Assembly: GCA_955652795.1 (NCBI GenBank)
Contig: CATPBQ010000252.1
Span: 1 to 5,450 of the forward strand
Reading direction: 5' to 3'
Length of the DNA stretch: 5,450 bases
From: an uncultured Steroidobacteraceae bacterium
GTDB taxonomy: Bacteria; Pseudomonadota; Gammaproteobacteria; Steroidobacterales; Steroidobacteraceae
The notes beneath the pieces are model-generated. The model worked only from the letters and a program-made list of their open reading frames with translations, was not told where the DNA came from and did no database searches. A program made the translations under genes and the position numbers. Below are positions 4,447-5,450 of this stretch, in pieces (positions within the stretch are counted from its first letter, which is position 1; the number at the start of each line of letters is the position of its first letter).

Positions 4447-5450
4447 ATGGCGAGCATGGAATCCGAACACAACCGGCAACCGACCCCCGAACTCGCGAGC
4501 GCACGGGAGACGCACGGCTTCCAGGCCGAGGTGCGCGAGCTGCTGAAGCTCATGATCCACTCCCTCTACAGCCACCGGGAGATCTTCCTGCGCGAGCTCA
4601 TCTCCAACGCCTCCGACGCCTGCGATCGGCTGCGCTTCGCAGCGATCGCACACAGCGCGCTGCTGGCGGATGACCCGGAGCTCGGCATCCGCATCGATGC
4701 CGATCCGGCCGCCGGCACGCTGACCATCACCGACAACGGCATCGGCATGACGCGCGAGGAGGCCATCGCCAACCTCGGCACCATTGCGCGCTCGGGTACG
4801 GCGGAATTCTTCCGCTCGCTGTCGGGGGATCAGCAGAAAGCCTCGCAGCTCATCGGGCAGTTCGGGGTCGGCTTCTATTCGGCGTTCATCGTCGCCGAGC
4901 GCGTCGAGGTGCGCTCGCGCAAAGCCGGGACGCCGCCGGAGGCGGGAGTGCGCTGGGAGTCGGGCGCCGACGGGGAATTCACGGTGGAGACGCTGACGCA
5001 GCCGGCCCGCGGCACGGCGGTCACGCTGCACCTCAAAGCCGATGCCCGCGAGTTCGCCGATCCCATGCGCGTGCGCGGCCTCATCCGGCGCTATTCGGAC
5101 CACATCGGCTTTGCGGTGCGCATGCGCAAGGAGGGCGAGGCGTCGCTCGAGTACGAAGTGGTCAACCAGGCAAAGGCGCTGTGGACGCTGCCGCGCGCGC
5201 AGGTGTCGGACGAGGAATACCGGCAGTTCTACCAGTACCTGGCACATGATTTCACCGATCCGCTCGCCTGGAGCCACAACAAGGTGGAAGGCAAGCGCGA
5301 ATACATCAGTCTCCTGTACCTGCCCGCGCGCGCCCCGTTCGACCTGTGGCAGCGCGAGGCGGCGCGGGGGCTGAAGCTGTACGTGCGCCGGGTGTTCATC
5401 ATGGACGACGCCGAGCAGTTCCTGCCGCTGTACCTGCGGTTCGTCAAGGG
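4447..5450 (+). CDS. htpG: Molecular chaperone HtpG (bacterial Hsp90), 3' end outside window
   Basis: The frame is open from ATG 4447 to the right edge: 334 complete codons, roughly the first half of a protein usually near 620-640 residues. HtpG is a cytosolic dimeric ATP-driven chaperone that remodels client proteins with DnaK. The N-terminal GHKL ATPase domain is complete. It has FLRELISNASDAC with Glu50 (E. coli Glu34, ATP hydrolysis) and Asn54, then DNGIGM (96-101), GTIARSGT (111-118) and GQFGVGFYSAF (137-147). Middle-domain blocks follow: ALWTLPR, HDFTDPLAWSHNKVEGK, KLYVRRVFIMDDAEQFLP and LRFVKG at the edge. An in-frame TGA at 4384 bounds the start; ATG 4447 or ATG 4456 may be used, neither with a strong Shine-Dalgarno. 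The segment before the conserved GFQ (20-23 residues) is longer than in E. coli (7). A heat-shock promoter lies just upstream. Confidence 0.97.
   Translation, partial: MASMESEHNRQPTPELASARETHGFQAEVRELLKLMIHSLYSHREIFLRELISNASDACDRLRFAAIAHSALLADDPELGIRIDADPAAGTLTITDNGIGMTREEAIANLGTIARSGTAEFFRSLSGDQQKASQLIGQFGVGFYSAFIVAERVEVRSRKAGTPPEAGVRWESGADGEFTVETLTQPARGTAVTLHLKADAREFADPMRVRGLIRRYSDHIGFAVRMRKEGEASLEYEVVNQAKALWTLPRAQVSDEEYRQFYQYLAHDFTDPLAWSHNKVEGKREYISLLYLPARAPFDLWQREAARGLKLYVRRVFIMDDAEQFLPLYLRFVK

Noticed and set aside
4363..5277. Open frame of 304 codons on the minus strand over htpG
   Set aside because: Antisense to unmistakable HtpG sequence and Arg/Ala/Leu-rich low complexity.
1..5450. 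tRNA, rRNA, CRISPR array, insertion sequence or phage gene
   Set aside because: No regularly spaced repeats, cloverleaf with TTCGA-type arm, transposase motifs or terminal repeats with target duplications were found on reading both strands.

Overview
The window is chromosomal DNA of very high G+C content with strong G/C bias at third codon positions, densely packed with genes. The full-length PpnN (N-terminal DUF4478-like region, LOG core, C-terminal DUF3412-like region) and the MltD-like LysM protein point to a gammaproteobacterium. A high-GC lineage near Xanthomonadales, Nevskiales or Steroidobacterales would fit, but this is inference from gene content and base composition. Nothing in the window looks like phage, a transposon, CRISPR, tRNA or rRNA.

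Layout, left to right. (1) Bases 1-666 hold the 3' part of a LysM protein, probably the tail of an MltD-like lytic transglycosylase, with an Ala/Pro linker and two LysM modules. (2) A short gap carries an inverted repeat and a perfect TATAAT box. (3) Bases 782-1327 encode a secreted L,D-transpeptidase-fold (YkuD) protein of the YafK/DpaA type. One base later, ppnN (1329-2708) begins at a GTG, so the two are probably co-transcribed and translationally coupled. (4) The 195-bp gap 2709-2903 is unusually structured: three consecutive hairpins, the first a likely terminator and the third a long stem of 15 Watson-Crick pairs. (5) A small protein of unknown function (2904-3164) has a clear Shine-Dalgarno. 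It converges, 32 bp apart, on a ParA/MinD-family ATPase on the minus strand (3197-3976). (6) The divergent gap 3977-4125 holds an inverted repeat just ahead of the ParA start. (7) A 63-residue hydrophobic small protein (4126-4317) follows. (8) A very good sigma-32 (heat-shock) promoter match at 4382-4409 precedes htpG, the bacterial Hsp90, which runs off the right edge.

Functionally, the left third concerns the cell wall (LysM protein, L,D-transpeptidase-fold enzyme). PpnN is a purine nucleotide nucleosidase controlled by (p)ppGpp in E. coli. The ParA-like ATPase has no ParB or recognised cargo gene in the window, so it may position an unknown cargo. The convergent small aromatic/basic protein and the divergent small hydrophobic protein are the only candidate partners visible, and that link is speculative. 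HtpG is a stress chaperone with its own heat-shock promoter. The parts worth most attention are the structured gap before the small gene, the orphan ParA with its two unknown small neighbours, and the heat-shock promoter.
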